The notes under the pieces: model-generated
Seen by the model: the letters and a program-made list of their open reading frames with translations, nothing else
Databases searched by the model: none
Told to the model about the DNA's origin: nothing
Part shown: positions 1 through 9,469 of the stretch, in pieces
How the letters are laid out: each line of letters starts with the position of its first letter
Numbering within the stretch: the first letter of the stretch is position 1
Translations under genes and position numbers: made by a program
Origin: Lachnospiraceae bacterium
GTDB taxonomy: Bacteria > Bacillota > Clostridia > Lachnospirales > Lachnospiraceae
Reading direction: 5' to 3'
Assembly: GCA_017468395.1 (NCBI GenBank)
Contig: JAFUIR010000013.1
Location: 1 to 64,000 of the forward strand
Length of the DNA: 64,000 nucleotides

Positions 1-260
1 GTCATAATCGGAATCTGTCTGCCATCATCTGCACAAATCACTGCTTTTACAAAGATATTTTGTCCTATTATTCTGCTATCTTTCTCCATGACAAAATCCA
101 GCTCCGGAACAAAATCTTTATCCCTTCGCAAACAGTGAAGTACATAATGTTCCAAACATCCCGGGCGATACACATTCCAAAAAGATTCTCTTACCAGATG
201 TTCTACCTCTGCATGGTCTGCAGGTGTTTCCAAACGTATTAAATAGTCATTTTTATTCAT
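1..260 (-). CDS. GNAT family N-acetyltransferase, partial (C-terminus off the left edge)
   Basis: The reverse strand reads from an ATG at 258-260 with a strong AGGAGG about 6 bases upstream, and stays open to the window edge (86 codons). The translation begins MNKNDYLIRLETPADHAEVE and continues through an ESFWNVYRPGC segment. This is the usual N-terminus of YhbS-like GNAT acetyltransferases, where an alpha-helix follows the first strand. The acetyl-CoA-binding loop would lie in the missing part, so the substrate cannot be guessed. It was too short and truncated to judge by length. Confidence 0.7.
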   Translation of the reverse strand, partial: MNKNDYLIRLETPADHAEVEHLVRESFWNVYRPGCLEHYVLHCLRRDKDFVPELDFVMEKDSRIIGQNIFVKAVICADDGRQIPIM

Positions 261-297
261 TATTTTTTCCTCCTGATGATTGTTGACCGCAATACTG

Positions 298-332
298 GGA
301 GGTTACGATTTGATTGTTATTCATAACCTCCC
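298..332. terminator. Stem-loop between the oxidoreductase gene and the GNAT gene
   Basis: A perfect 9-bp inverted repeat (GGGAGGTTA / TAACCTCCC) with a 17-base loop. It lies downstream of the leftward oxidoreductase gene and upstream of the GNAT gene. No T-run follows on either strand, so it may be a weak terminator or a regulatory hairpin. The surrounding 261-472 holds no convincing gene. Confidence 0.35.
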
Positions 333-472
333 GGCTATGCCACAATCTCCAAGGTGTTGGTTTTTCTCAAACAGCAATCTCCTTAAAATATAATATTTAT
401 AATCAAGCCTTTTCGGCAGGATTAACAAAAGTGAAAATTCAAATTTCCGCCTTGTTGAATTGTATTCCAATT

Positions 473-1162
473 CTATTTCCAAGGTCTCTTTTTTTCTGTC
501 CATCCCCTTGCTTTCCAGTGCTCAACATCTCGGGGATTAAAACCATTTTTTTGCATTAAATGCATAATCCAAAACATTCCCTTGGTCGTTATCCCTGGTT
601 TAACATTTCCCGAATTATGTATAATCTTCTTCGCAATTCTTGATGTGACTTTATCAATTTTTTTCTTTTTCTTTTCGCTTACGCCACTCCAATTGGTTGC
701 TGCAACACCTACGCCATACTTATATCTTTTAGCTACTCCCCAGAAAAATAAGCTATCCATCATATCTTTGTTTGTCGATTTGATACCAGCACCTGCAGCT
801 GTGGATATGCATACTCCTTGTTTCTTAAACATAGATTCTTCCGGACTATGCACCATCCATCTGTATCCATAATGGTCTAAGAAAGCCTTCATCGCGCCAG
901 TCGCATGATATACATAAACCGGACTGGCTAAGATAATAACATTTGCTTCATCCATTGCGTCAGTAAGTGGTTTCAATTTTTCATAATGCGGACATTTTGT
1001 CTCGGATTCAGTGAAACACTTTGTACAGCCTACACAAAATTCTCCAAAATCTTTTGGCAGAAAAAATTCTTTTATATCGTCACTTATTTTTTCTGCCAAC
1101 ATATGAGCAATGTTATACGTTGAGCCTTTATGACTTTGACCATGTATAATTACTACCTTCAT
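473..1162 (-). CDS. Flavodoxin-like NAD(P)H-dependent oxidoreductase with a CxxCxxC motif
   Basis: This 229-residue protein starts MKVVIIHGQSHKGSTYNIAH, the FMN phosphate-binding loop of the NADPH-dependent FMN reductase/flavodoxin fold. At residues 43-49 it has CVGCTKC, and a further Cys lies near 57. This cysteine cluster is typical of the clostridial flavodoxin-family oxidoreductases and may bind iron-sulfur or zinc (family knowledge, not shown here). The segment VIILASPVYVYHATGAMKAF is the second flavin-binding region. GGAG lies 5 bases before the ATG. The electron acceptor is unknown. The gene sits alone in a region of accessory character. Confidence 0.8.
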   Translation of the reverse strand: MKVVIIHGQSHKGSTYNIAHMLAEKISDDIKEFFLPKDFGEFCVGCTKCFTESETKCPHYEKLKPLTDAMDEANVIILASPVYVYHATGAMKAFLDHYGYRWMVHSPEESMFKKQGVCISTAAGAGIKSTNKDMMDSLFFWGVAKRYKYGVGVAATNWSGVSEKKKKKIDKVTSRIAKKIIHNSGNVKPGITTKGMFWIMHLMQKNGFNPRDVEHWKARGWTEKKRPWK

Positions 1163-1214
1163 ATTATCTCCATTTACTTAGTAAAATTCAAATTCTGCTC
1201 TTTGCTCAATCTTT

Positions 1215-1457
1215 TCATTTAGCAAGCACCTCATAAGCCTCTTTATTCTGTGCAAGTAATCTTTTTGAAATTTCAAGCACATCTTCATCCTTAGCTACAG
1301 CACTGTCATCTGCTTTGCTAAAATCTATTACCAAGTATCTTGGTGCATTATTCTTAAGTATAACAACTGAGCCAAGCTCATCTACTAATCTTGCAACTTT
1401 TGAAAAGTTCTGATTCGCTTCTGTAATTGAAACCATTGTGTTTGTATCTACTGTCAT
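1215..1457 (-). CDS. Phd/YefM-family antitoxin, no toxin beside it
   Basis: The 80-residue product begins MTVDTNTMVSITEANQNFSK, followed by LGSVVILKNNAPRYLVIDF. This is the classic Phd/YefM DNA-binding fold, whose N-terminal half binds the operator and whose C-terminal tail wraps the toxin. GGAGGTG stands directly before the ATG. In such pairs the toxin (RelE or Doc type) normally follows at once. Here the next gene, 53 bases on, is a flavodoxin-like enzyme and no small toxin frame is visible. It is therefore an orphan antitoxin or the remnant of a broken toxin-antitoxin pair. Confidence 0.8.
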   Translation of the reverse strand: MTVDTNTMVSITEANQNFSKVARLVDELGSVVILKNNAPRYLVIDFSKADDSAVAKDEDVLEISKRLLAQNKEAYEVLAK

Positions 1458-1524
1458 ATGAACACCTCCATTATTTTATATAGATAGTATATCACTTTAT
1501 CTAGGATAAATTCAACCTATTTTA

Positions 1525-1866
1525 TCAAATTATTTCAACGTCACTTGCAATTCTTTTCATCGGACTTTTTATAATATAATCTTCTTCCTCCAACCATGAA
1601 AAGAAAGTGGAAAGGCTTCTACGAATATTATCAATAGTTACCTTTCCACAATTATTTATCGCTTGATACTCCACAAGATATTTTCGTAGCATTTCCGTTG
1701 TAATCTTTATCACCGGAATATTTATTGTATCCAGCATTTTTTCAATATTACACCTATAATAGCGTATTGTTTTGTCAGAACACCCTTCTAAATACTTTGC
1801 AGTTAAAAACATATCCAAAAATTCCACATTCGTGGTCTGTCGGCAATCGCCTTTTGGATTGAACAT
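1525..1866 (-). pseudogene. Tyrosine recombinase (phage integrase) remnant: N-terminal core-binding domain only
   Basis: The 113-residue frame contains FLDMFLTAKYLEGCSDKTIR and later RRSLSTFFSWLEEEDYIIKS, followed by PMKRI. This is the SAM-like core-binding domain of XerC/D-type integrases. Full proteins are about 300 residues and carry a catalytic R-H-R-Y domain. Here translation stops right after the PMKRI linker, and nothing resembling the catalytic domain follows in the 67 bases before the antitoxin gene. The upstream ribosome site (AAGGGGG) is badly spaced. I read it as a degraded mobile-element relic. Confidence 0.7.
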
Positions 1867-2006
1867 AAAAAAACAAGATAAGAACCCCCTTAAAAAGGAG
1901 CAATCATATCCTGCATGTTAGTTTTACTATTATTCTCTCTTAACTCTCTAAACTGTAAACTCTAAATCCAATGCTAACTAAAATAAAATCTGTTAATCCA
2001 TACTCT

Positions 2007-2055
2007 CTGTTGTGTTTTATCTGTGCTGTTGTGTTTTATCTGTGCTGTTGTGTTA
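2007..2055. repeat. 19-bp tandem repeat, two and a half copies
   Basis: The unit CTGTTGTGTTTTATCTGTG occurs at 2007-2025 and 2026-2044 without mismatch, followed by a partial third copy (CTGTTGTGTT) from 2045. There is no spacer between units, so it is a simple tandem repeat, not a CRISPR array. Confidence 0.85.
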
Positions 2056-2109
2056 TAATCTTTCTGTTTCGCCTAAACTAAACAATGCTCTTTTTCTGAC
2101 GGCAAATTT

Positions 2110-2141
2110 TTAAGGGATAAATCCGAAGACTTATCCCTTAA
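2110..2141. terminator. Perfect 11-bp stem-loop downstream of serA
   Basis: TTAAGGGATAA and TTATCCCTTAA are perfect reverse complements around a 10-base loop, about 65 bases past the serA stop. The T-tract on the serA strand is poor, so termination is plausible but not certain. Confidence 0.45.
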
Positions 2142-2204
2142 CTTAATGATTTTAATATTAACTAAATGACATTGTCCTTTGCGGGAAGTCTTTTTTATGT
2201 AAGT

Positions 2205-3368
2205 TTATTTTACTACTCTTACTCTGAATACGCCGTCAATGGCTGCAAGTTTCTCAACCATCTCTGCTGTTGCGGGAGATTCTACATCCATCATTGTGTA
2301 TGCATACTCACCCTTTGATTTGTTGGTCATATCTGTAATGTTGATGCCTTCATCACCGAAAATAGCGGTAAATTTGGTAATCATGTTTGCAATGTTCTTG
2401 TGGAAAATTGCTACACGGCCTGCCTGTTTACATACGCCCATGTCACATGCAGGATAGTTTACGCTGTTTGCGATGTTACCGTTTTCCAAATATTCCATCA
2501 TTTCTTTTACTGCCATTTTAGCACAGTTGTCTTCGGACTCTTCTGTGGAAGCGCCAAGATGGGGAATTACGATACAGCCTTCCTGACCTGCTGTGGTAGG
2601 ATTGGGGAAGTCAGAAACATATTTTCTGATTTTTCCGCTCTTAAGTCCTTCCAAAACATCTGCTTCGTTTGCAAGAAGGTCTCTTGCGAAGTTTAAGATA
2701 ACAACGCCGTCTTTCATCATAGCGATAGATTCTTTGTTAATCATACCCTTTGTGGAATCAAGCAAAGGAACATGGATTGTAATGTAATCACATGTACGGT
2801 AAATATCTTCCACATTCAATACGTGTTTTACATCACGGCTCAAATTCCATGCTGCATCAACAGAAACATAAGGGTCATATCCGTATACTTCCATGCCAAA
2901 ATGTCTTGCTGTGTTAGCAACTTTAACACCGATAGCGCCCAGACCGATAATACCAAGTTTCTTGCCAAACAATTCTGTTCCTGCAAAATTCTTCTTTTCT
3001 TTTTCTGCTGTTTTAGCAATGTTTGCATCGTCTGTGTTTGCTTTTACCCATTCAATACCGCCAACCACATCTCTGGCAGCCATAAGCATACCTGCGATTA
3101 CCAGTTCTTTTACGCCGTTTGCGTTTGCACCGGGTGTATTAAATACTACGATACCTGCTTCTGCACATTTGTCCAGAGGAATATTGTTTACACCTGCGCC
3201 TGCTCTTGCCACTGCAAGAAGTTTCTCGGGAAGTTCCATTTCATGCATGGAAGCACTTCTTACCAGCACGCCGTCTGCATCGGCAATATCAGCAGTTGCT
3301 TCATAGTTATCTGTAAAGTTTACAAGTCCGATTTGGGAAATCGGATTGAGGCAATGATATTTAAACAT
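2205..3368 (-). CDS. serA: D-3-phosphoglycerate dehydrogenase with C-terminal ACT domain
   Basis: Oxidises 3-phosphoglycerate to 3-phosphohydroxypyruvate with NAD, the first step of serine synthesis. The ATG at 3366-3368 is preferred because AGGAG lies 7 bases upstream and the product then begins MFKYHCLNPISQIGL. A longer in-frame start lacks a ribosome site and would run into serC. The Rossmann motif is seen in LGIIGLGAIGVKVANTA. Catalytic-region segments include ITIHVPLLDSTKGMI and PHLGASTEES. The last ~75 residues (AIFHKNIANMITKFTAIFGD onward) form an ACT domain, usually the serine feedback sensor. At 387 residues it is the short, single-ACT form. It follows serC by 16 bases, so the two are clearly co-transcribed. 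Confidence 0.96.
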   Translation of the reverse strand: MFKYHCLNPISQIGLVNFTDNYEATADIADADGVLVRSASMHEMELPEKLLAVARAGAGVNNIPLDKCAEAGIVVFNTPGANANGVKELVIAGMLMAARDVVGGIEWVKANTDDANIAKTAEKEKKNFAGTELFGKKLGIIGLGAIGVKVANTARHFGMEVYGYDPYVSVDAAWNLSRDVKHVLNVEDIYRTCDYITIHVPLLDSTKGMINKESIAMMKDGVVILNFARDLLANEADVLEGLKSGKIRKYVSDFPNPTTAGQEGCIVIPHLGASTEESEDNCAKMAVKEMMEYLENGNIANSVNYPACDMGVCKQAGRVAIFHKNIANMITKFTAIFGDEGINITDMTNKSKGEYAYTMMDVESPATAEMVEKLAAIDGVFRVRVVK

Positions 3369-3384
3369 GTCTTTTCTCCTAATC

Positions 3385-4467
3385 TTATGCGTTTTTCTCT
3401 TCAAATTCCTTCATGAAGGCTACCAGTTTCTCAACACCTTCGATAGGCATTGCGTTGTAAATACTTGCACGCATACCGCCAACACTTCTGTGACCTTTCA
3501 GGTTTACAAATCCTGCTGCAGCTGCCTCTTTTACGAATTTTGCATCCAGTTCATCGCTACCTGTTACAAAAGGAACATTCATAAGGGAACGGTCCTCAGG
3601 ACGAACGGTACCTTTGAACATTTTGCTCTGGTCAAGGAAATCATAGAGAATTTTTGCTTTCTTTTCGTTATACTCTTTCATTGCTGCAAGACCGCCCTGC
3701 TTTTTCAGCCATTTGAACACTTTGCCGCAGATGTAAATGCCATATGCAGGGGGTGTGTTGTACAGGGAATCGTTGTCTGCATGGATTTTGTATTTCAGCA
3801 TAGTAGGTGTTCCGGGCAGAACGTCTTCTGTAATCAGATCTTCACGGATGATTACAATAACCACACCTGCAGGTCCGATGTTTTTCTGAACACCACCATA
3901 GATAACGCCGTATTTTGTTACGTCCACAGGCTCTGACAAGAAGCAAGAGGAAACGTCTGAAACAAGAGTTTTACCCTTGGTGTTAGGAAGGGTTTTGAAC
4001 TTTGTTCCGTAAATAGTATTGTTTTCGCAAATATATACATAGTCGGCATCTTCGCTGATAGGAAGATCTGAACAGTCAGGAATATAGGAGAAAGTTGCAT
4101 CTTCGCTGGATGCAATTTTGTTTGCCTTACCATACATGCATGCTTCCTGATATGCTTTCTTTGCCCACTGACCGGTTACGATATAGTCTGCTACACCGTT
4201 TTTCATAAGGTTCATGGGAATCATTGCAAACTGCTGGCTTGCACCACCCTGCAAGAACAATACTTTGTAATTGTCAGGAATGTTCATAAGGTCACGCAAA
4301 TCTGCTTCTGCTTCCTGAATAATCTTTTCATACGCCTTGGAACGATGGCTCATTTCCATTACGGACATGCCTGTTCCTTCGTAATCCATCATTTCTGCTG
4401 CAGCTGCCTGCAACACTTCTTCCGGCAGTACAGCCGGGCCTGCTGAAAAATTGTAAACTCTTGCCAC
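3385..4467 (-). CDS. serC: Phosphoserine aminotransferase
   Basis: Transaminates 3-phosphohydroxypyruvate with glutamate to give phosphoserine, using PLP. I choose the GTG at 4465-4467 because GAGGAGG lies 8 bases upstream. The product then starts VARVYNFSAGPAVLPEE, the conserved SerC N-terminus, and has the normal length of 360 residues. The PLP-lysine region is seen in SCFLSEPVDVTKYGVIYGGV followed by QKNIGP. C-terminal KGHRSVGGMRASIYNAMP is also characteristic. It is the first gene of a serC-serA operon with its own promoter at 4521-4549. Confidence 0.96.
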   Translation of the reverse strand: MARVYNFSAGPAVLPEEVLQAAAAEMMDYEGTGMSVMEMSHRSKAYEKIIQEAEADLRDLMNIPDNYKVLFLQGGASQQFAMIPMNLMKNGVADYIVTGQWAKKAYQEACMYGKANKIASSEDATFSYIPDCSDLPISEDADYVYICENNTIYGTKFKTLPNTKGKTLVSDVSSCFLSEPVDVTKYGVIYGGVQKNIGPAGVVIVIIREDLITEDVLPGTPTMLKYKIHADNDSLYNTPPAYGIYICGKVFKWLKKQGGLAAMKEYNEKKAKILYDFLDQSKMFKGTVRPEDRSLMNVPFVTGSDELDAKFVKEAAAAGFVNLKGHRSVGGMRASIYNAMPIEGVEKLVAFMKEFEEKNA

Positions 4468-4520
4468 TTTTATTTCCTCCTCATTATGTAAAAAATACAC
4501 TTTGTTAAAATATTGACCAT

Positions 4521-4549
4521 ATTGTACTCTTCCAACGCACTTTAGTCAA
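4521..4549 (-). promoter_or_regulatory. Sigma-A promoter of serC-serA
   Basis: On the reverse strand, TTGACT (4544-4549) and TACAAT (4521-4526) are separated by exactly 17 bases. Transcription would start about 50 bases before the serC GTG. The L,D-transpeptidase gene ends at 4589, just upstream, so this promoter separates serCA from the ilv genes. Confidence 0.75.
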
Positions 4550-4588
4550 GCACATTGCTAAATTGTTTTTATATTTTGTACTAAAGTA

Positions 4589-5989
4589 CTAATAAAACAT
4601 CACCACAGGGGTACCTATCTCTGTTTCTTCATATATCAGTTTCACTGCATCATAAGGGGTGTTAATGCATCCGTGGGAACCGTTTGTCAGGTAAATGTCC
4701 CCGCCAAATTTATTTCTCCATGAAGCATCGTGAATACCGATACCGCCTTTTACAGGCATCCAGAACTTAACTTTCGACTCATAGTCTCTTCCCTTAAGGA
4801 TCCGGTTCTTTTGCTTATTATAAACATAGTTCACACCACTGGGAGTACCGTTCTTTTTCTTCATGTTACCTGTAACCACGTCGGTTTCCACCAGCAACTG
4901 CCCCTCTTTATAATAATACATTTTTTGCTCCGTCATATCAATCTCAATATAGGTATCACCGATATCATTTTTTCCTCTGACGTAAGCCAACTTTTCATAT
5001 TCAGGAACATGTACTTCACTGACATCGTTTAAAAAAGCATCCGTTAAATATAACACTTCTGCTTTCTGGTCGATTTGGTTACCGTAGGTTCCGCCGCTAA
5101 TCTCTACCGTTTCCCCTCTGGTAGCCTGAAACTTCCTCGTACTTCCATAAGTATCATATTCTGAAGCAAGTTCCTTTATGAACTCTTCAATTCCCTCTCT
5201 GCGCAAAACCAGTTTGCCGCTGTCACTAAAAAGAAAATCTCCTTTTTCATCCAAAGCAATCCAGTCTGCCACTTCTGAGGGGCCTACTTCCACCATGACA
5301 TCACCCATATCGTAGATAATGCCCGGATTTTGAAACTCTTCAATTATCGTGAAAAGTTCCATAGTTTCTTTCATTTCACCGGTCAGTTCCAAATCCTCAT
5401 AACAACCCAATTCTGCAAGATTTAATGCAAAATCGCCCTTCCAGAGGGCTTCTGTTGCCTCTTTCAGTACACTTTCCCCATTCAAAATACCCTTGGTTCC
5501 ATCGTACAATTTATAACCTTCCTCAGATTTGTAAATTACAACATCTTGTAGTTTGAAATTTTCCGATTTCACAATGTAGGTGTCTTGAATGGCCTCTGCT
5601 AAGAGTTTTTCGCTGAAAATATACTCCGGTTCAATGTTTTCTTCTTGAAAGTTTTGTTGCAATCTCTCAAGCCACAAATTGGAGTTTTGTCCCTCTAAAA
5701 TCCGTCTCAGTTGACCGGAATAGTCAACTCTCAATCCAATATCATCCGATTTTATAACCGTTGTCTCACCATAAATATCAACAAGTTCTAAATCTTCAAC
5801 TTTTGTTTGATTTGCCAATAGTTCGTTGACCTGTGCCACGGTTTTGCCGGTACAATAGTTTCCGTTAATCCATGTTCCGTAAGTAAATCTGTGACTGTAA
5901 TAGTAACTTAATCCTAAACATCCCAACCCCAGCAACAAAAAGACAACCAAAACCATCAGCAAAAAGACTTTACTCTTCTTTGCTCTCAT
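4589..5989 (-). CDS. Membrane-anchored L,D-transpeptidase (YkuD) with peptidoglycan-binding repeats
   Basis: The 466-residue protein has one N-terminal membrane anchor (residues ~8-30, SKVFLLMVLVVFLLLGLGCL). A long extracytoplasmic region of PG_binding_4 type follows, and then a C-terminal YkuD domain. The catalytic motif is visible as IGIHDASW and GSHGCINTP, with the conserved His and Cys present. Such enzymes make 3-3 cross-links or attach proteins to peptidoglycan (family knowledge). It starts only 12 bases after ilvB, so it probably reads from the leuB-ilvDB transcript, an odd partner for amino-acid genes. No terminator is obvious between them. Confidence 0.9.
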   Translation of the reverse strand: MRAKKSKVFLLMVLVVFLLLGLGCLGLSYYYSHRFTYGTWINGNYCTGKTVAQVNELLANQTKVEDLELVDIYGETTVIKSDDIGLRVDYSGQLRRILEGQNSNLWLERLQQNFQEENIEPEYIFSEKLLAEAIQDTYIVKSENFKLQDVVIYKSEEGYKLYDGTKGILNGESVLKEATEALWKGDFALNLAELGCYEDLELTGEMKETMELFTIIEEFQNPGIIYDMGDVMVEVGPSEVADWIALDEKGDFLFSDSGKLVLRREGIEEFIKELASEYDTYGSTRKFQATRGETVEISGGTYGNQIDQKAEVLYLTDAFLNDVSEVHVPEYEKLAYVRGKNDIGDTYIEIDMTEQKMYYYKEGQLLVETDVVTGNMKKKNGTPSGVNYVYNKQKNRILKGRDYESKVKFWMPVKGGIGIHDASWRNKFGGDIYLTNGSHGCINTPYDAVKLIYEETEIGTPVVMFY

Positions 5990-6001
5990 AAGGAATTTCC
6001 T

Positions 6002-7687
6002 CTATTTGTTTTCCTTCTTTGCCAAATCGTCACCATCAAAAGCATCGCTGATAGGTGCTCCTGCAGGAACCATGGGGAATACTTTATCATCTTCCTGAAT
6101 AATACATTCAATCAAAGCAGGACCGCCCAGGCTAATGGCTTTTTCAATAGCAGGTGCCACTTCCTCTTTTTTGCTAACACGGATAGCCGTACAACCAAGA
6201 CCTTCCGCAACCTTACAGAAATCAACCTTATCATTTAAAACAGTCTGTGAATATCTGTGGTCATAGAACAAAGTCTGCCACTGACGCACCATTCCAAGCA
6301 CATGGTTATTTAAAACCACTTGGATAATAGGAATATTATATCTGCTTGCAGTAGCCAGTTCATTCATATTCATTCTGAAACATCCGTCACCGGCAATGTT
6401 AATACAAACCTTATCCGGTCTGCCCATCTTGGCACCGATACATGCCCCGAGACCGTACCCCATGGTACCAAGTCCGCCTGATGACAGGAATGTACGGGGT
6501 TTTGTATATCTGTAATACTGAGCTGCCCACATCTGATGCTGACCTACGTCAGTACTGATAACTGCCTCGCCTTTGGTTATTCTGTCAATCTCTTCAATTA
6601 CAAAAGGACCTGTCAGTTGTCCGCCGTCATATTTCAGGGGATATTTTTCTTTTAATTCTCTAATATGAGCCATCCATTCTGTGTGTTCCAGTTTGTCCAG
6701 ACGGCTGTTAATCTGTGAAAGTACCTTTTTCAAATCGCCAACCACGGAAGTATCCGCTTTGATATTTTTACCGATTTCCGCAGCATCAATATCAATATGT
6801 AACACCTTAGCATTTTTCGCAAAAGTTGCAGGGTTGCCGATAACACGGTCTGAAAAACGTGCACCCAGGGCAATCAGCAAATCACATTCACTGACACCGA
6901 AGTTGGAAGTTTTGGTACCGTGCATACCTATCATGCCGGTGTATCTGTCGCTTCTTCCGTCAAAAGCGCCTTTTCCCATCAAAGTGTCACATACAGGCGC
7001 ATCCACTTTTTGGGCAAAAGCAGCCACTTCTTCGCAGGCTCCGGAAATCACTGCGCCGCCGCCCAAATAAATGAAAGGCTTTTGGGATGCTTTAATCATC
7101 TGAACCGCTTTTTCAATATCCTCGTCCGTACATTTTGAAACTTGTTCCACTTTGTCGGGAACAACAGGTTCATATTCACATTTGTTTGCGGTAACATCCT
7201 TTGTGATATCCACCAAAACAGGACCCGGTCTTCCGCTCTGTGCTATCTTAAAGGCTTTGCGGATGGTTTCCGCCAAAATAGTTACGTCTTTTACAATGTA
7301 ATTATGCTTTGTAATGGGCATGGTCACGCCTGCAATATCAATTTCCTGAAAGGAATCTTTGCCAAGCAAAGGCAAATTTACGTTTGCTGTAATGGCAACC
7401 ATGGGCACAGAGTCCATGTAAGCCGTAGCAATACCGGTAACCAGATTGGTGGCTCCGGGGCCGCTTGTAGCCATGCATACGCCTACTTTTCCGGTGGCTC
7501 TGGCGTAACCGTCTGCGGCATGTGCCGCACCCTGCTCATGAGATGTCAAAATATGATTAATCTCATGACTGTGCTTATATAATGCATCATAAACATTCAA
7601 AATAGTACCGCCGGGATAACCGAAAACGGTGTCTACTCCCTGTTCTTTGAGACATTCAATTACGATTTCTGCTCCTGTCAACTGCAT
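6002..7687 (-). CDS. ilvB: Acetolactate synthase, large (catalytic) subunit
   Basis: This ThDP enzyme condenses two pyruvates, or pyruvate and 2-oxobutyrate, at the branch point of valine, leucine and isoleucine synthesis. The N-terminal VFGYPGGTILNVYDALY holds the start of the PYR domain, and TSHEQGAAHAADGYARATG carries the catalytic Glu. The ThDP/Mg motif is seen as INIAGDGCFRMNMNELATAS with NNHVLGMVRQWQ. The length of 561 residues is normal. The regulatory small subunit IlvN is not encoded beside it or anywhere in this window. It follows ilvD by 22 bases and precedes the transpeptidase by 12. Confidence 0.95.
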   Translation of the reverse strand: MQLTGAEIVIECLKEQGVDTVFGYPGGTILNVYDALYKHSHEINHILTSHEQGAAHAADGYARATGKVGVCMATSGPGATNLVTGIATAYMDSVPMVAITANVNLPLLGKDSFQEIDIAGVTMPITKHNYIVKDVTILAETIRKAFKIAQSGRPGPVLVDITKDVTANKCEYEPVVPDKVEQVSKCTDEDIEKAVQMIKASQKPFIYLGGGAVISGACEEVAAFAQKVDAPVCDTLMGKGAFDGRSDRYTGMIGMHGTKTSNFGVSECDLLIALGARFSDRVIGNPATFAKNAKVLHIDIDAAEIGKNIKADTSVVGDLKKVLSQINSRLDKLEHTEWMAHIRELKEKYPLKYDGGQLTGPFVIEEIDRITKGEAVISTDVGQHQMWAAQYYRYTKPRTFLSSGGLGTMGYGLGACIGAKMGRPDKVCINIAGDGCFRMNMNELATASRYNIPIIQVVLNNHVLGMVRQWQTLFYDHRYSQTVLNDKVDFCKVAEGLGCTAIRVSKKEEVAPAIEKAISLGGPALIECIIQEDDKVFPMVPAGAPISDAFDGDDLAKKENK

Positions 7688-7709
7688 AAATCTGTTTCCT
7701 CCGTAGGGT

Positions 7710-9377
7710 TTATTTCTTTACTTCCAAAATAGCACCGCGGTTTCCGCTGGTAACCAGTTCACGGTAACGGGCCAGATATCCTGTGGTGACTTTCGGCTCT
7801 CTGGGCTGCCATTTTGCACGTCTTGCTTCCATTTCTTCATCGGAAACCTTTACATTCAGGCTGTTTTCCGGAATGTTAATACTGATAATGTCGCCCTCTT
7901 CCACAAGTGCAATAGGACCGCCCACTGCCGCTTCAGGGGAAACATGACCGATGGATGCACCTCTGGATGCACCGGAGAAACGTCCGTCTGTAATCAGGGC
8001 TACGCTGGAACCAAGTCCCATGCCCGCAATTGCAGAAGTAGGATTTAACATTTCTCTCATACCGGGACCGCCTTTAGGTCCTTCATATCTGATAACTACT
8101 ACGTCTCCGGCAACGATTTTACCGCCTTTAATGGCTTCAATAGCATCTTCTTCGCAGTCAAACACTCTGGCAGGGCCTTCATGCACCATCATCTCGGGAA
8201 CTACTGCGGAACGCTTTACAACGCCGGAGTCCGGTGCCAGGTTGCCTTTCAGCACCGCGATACCGCCTGTTGCAGAATAAGGATTTTCCACAGGTCTGAT
8301 AACGCTGGTGTCCAAATTCACTGCGTTTGCAATATTTTCGCCCACAGTTTTTCCTGTAACGGTGATTAAGTCTGTGTGCAACAAGTCTAACTTTGTCAGT
8401 TCTTTCATTACCGCATAAACGCCGCCTGCCTCATTCAAATCTTCCATATAAGTAGGACCTGCAGGTGCCAAGTGACACAGGTTCGGTGTCTTTGCGGAAA
8501 GTTCATTTGCAATATCAAGGTTTAAATCTACCCCTGCTTCATGGGCAATTGCAGGCAGATGAAGCATAGAGTTTGTAGAACAACCCAGTGCCATATCAAT
8601 GGTAAGTGCATTCATAAATGCTTTTTCTGTCATAATGTCTCTGGGTTTAATATCCTTTTTCACAAGTTCCATAATCTGCATACCTGCATGTTTTGCCAGA
8701 CGGATACGCTCGGAATACACCGCAGGAATAGTGCCGTTTCCGCGAAGACCCATACCAAGTGCTTCTGTCAGGCAATTCATGGAGTTTGCGGTATACATAC
8801 CGGAACAGGAACCGCAGGTAGGACATACTTTTTCCTCGTACTCTGCAAGCATATCCATGGTCATGGTACCTGCAGCCACACTTCCCACTGCTTCAAACAT
8901 GGAAGAAAGGCTCTTCTTTTCGCCCTTAATTCTGCCTGCCAGCATAGGACCGCCGGAAACAAAAATGGTAGGAATATTCAATCTTGCCGCAGCCATAAGT
9001 AAGCCGGGCACGTTTTTGTCACAGTTGGGCACGCATACAAGGCCGTCAAAGCCGTGAGCCATTGCCATACATTCGGTGCTGTCCGCAATCAAATCTCTGG
9101 TTACCAGAGAGTATTTCATACCGATATGTCCCATGGCAATACCGTCACAAACCGCAATGGCAGGAAATACAACGGGTGTACCGCCGGCCATGGCAACTCC
9201 CATTTTTACCGCATCTACAATTTTATCCAAATTCATATGTCCAGGAACGATTTCGTTATAAGAACTAACGATACCAATCATCGGACGTCTTCTTTCTTCC
9301 TCAGTATATCCCAGTGCATTGAGCAAACTTCTGTGAGGAGCCTGCTGTGTACCTGTTTTTACAGAATCACTTCTCAT
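7710..9377 (-). CDS. ilvD: Dihydroxy-acid dehydratase
   Basis: Dehydrates 2,3-dihydroxy-isovalerate and the methylvalerate analogue to the keto acids that precede valine and isoleucine. It uses an iron-sulfur cluster and Mg. Cluster ligands are visible in [13 protein letters not shown] and in [20 protein letters not shown]-terminal [20 protein letters not shown] is the conserved signature. The length of 555 residues is standard. GAAGG lies 8 bases before the ATG. It sits between leuB and ilvB in one orientation; the 92-base gap after leuB is long enough to hold an extra promoter, but I saw only weak matches. Confidence 0.96.
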   Translation of the reverse strand: MRSDSVKTGTQQAPHRSLLNALGYTEEERRRPMIGIVSSYNEIVPGHMNLDKIVDAVKMGVAMAGGTPVVFPAIAVCDGIAMGHIGMKYSLVTRDLIADSTECMAMAHGFDGLVCVPNCDKNVPGLLMAAARLNIPTIFVSGGPMLAGRIKGEKKSLSSMFEAVGSVAAGTMTMDMLAEYEEKVCPTCGSCSGMYTANSMNCLTEALGMGLRGNGTIPAVYSERIRLAKHAGMQIMELVKKDIKPRDIMTEKAFMNALTIDMALGCSTNSMLHLPAIAHEAGVDLNLDIANELSAKTPNLCHLAPAGPTYMEDLNEAGGVYAVMKELTKLDLLHTDLITVTGKTVGENIANAVNLDTSVIRPVENPYSATGGIAVLKGNLAPDSGVVKRSAVVPEMMVHEGPARVFDCEEDAIEAIKGGKIVAGDVVVIRYEGPKGGPGMREMLNPTSAIAGMGLGSSVALITDGRFSGASRGASIGHVSPEAAVGGPIALVEEGDIISINIPENSLNVKVSDEEMEARRAKWQPREPKVTTGYLARYRELVTSGNRGAILEVKK

Positions 9378-9469
9378 GTTAATACCTTCTTTCTTATGTT
9401 TTAGAACGTCAAAAATGCTTTCTTACTGTACAGTATGATACCATACTTTTTATTGATTTGCACTAACTT

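Larger units (their letters stand above)
1867..2204. other. AT-rich intergenic stretch without a gene
   Basis: About 340 bases with stop codons in all frames. It contains a short 19-bp tandem repeat (2007-2055) and a perfect stem-loop (2110-2141), listed separately. It separates the accessory-looking edge from the serine biosynthesis genes. Confidence 0.6.

Noticed and set aside
473-1457. Toxin partner for the Phd-like antitoxin
   Set aside because: The next gene is a flavodoxin-like enzyme and no RelE- or Doc-like frame is present.
2007-2055. CRISPR array or attachment site
   Set aside because: The 19-bp copies have no spacer, and no integrase core or matching second site is seen.
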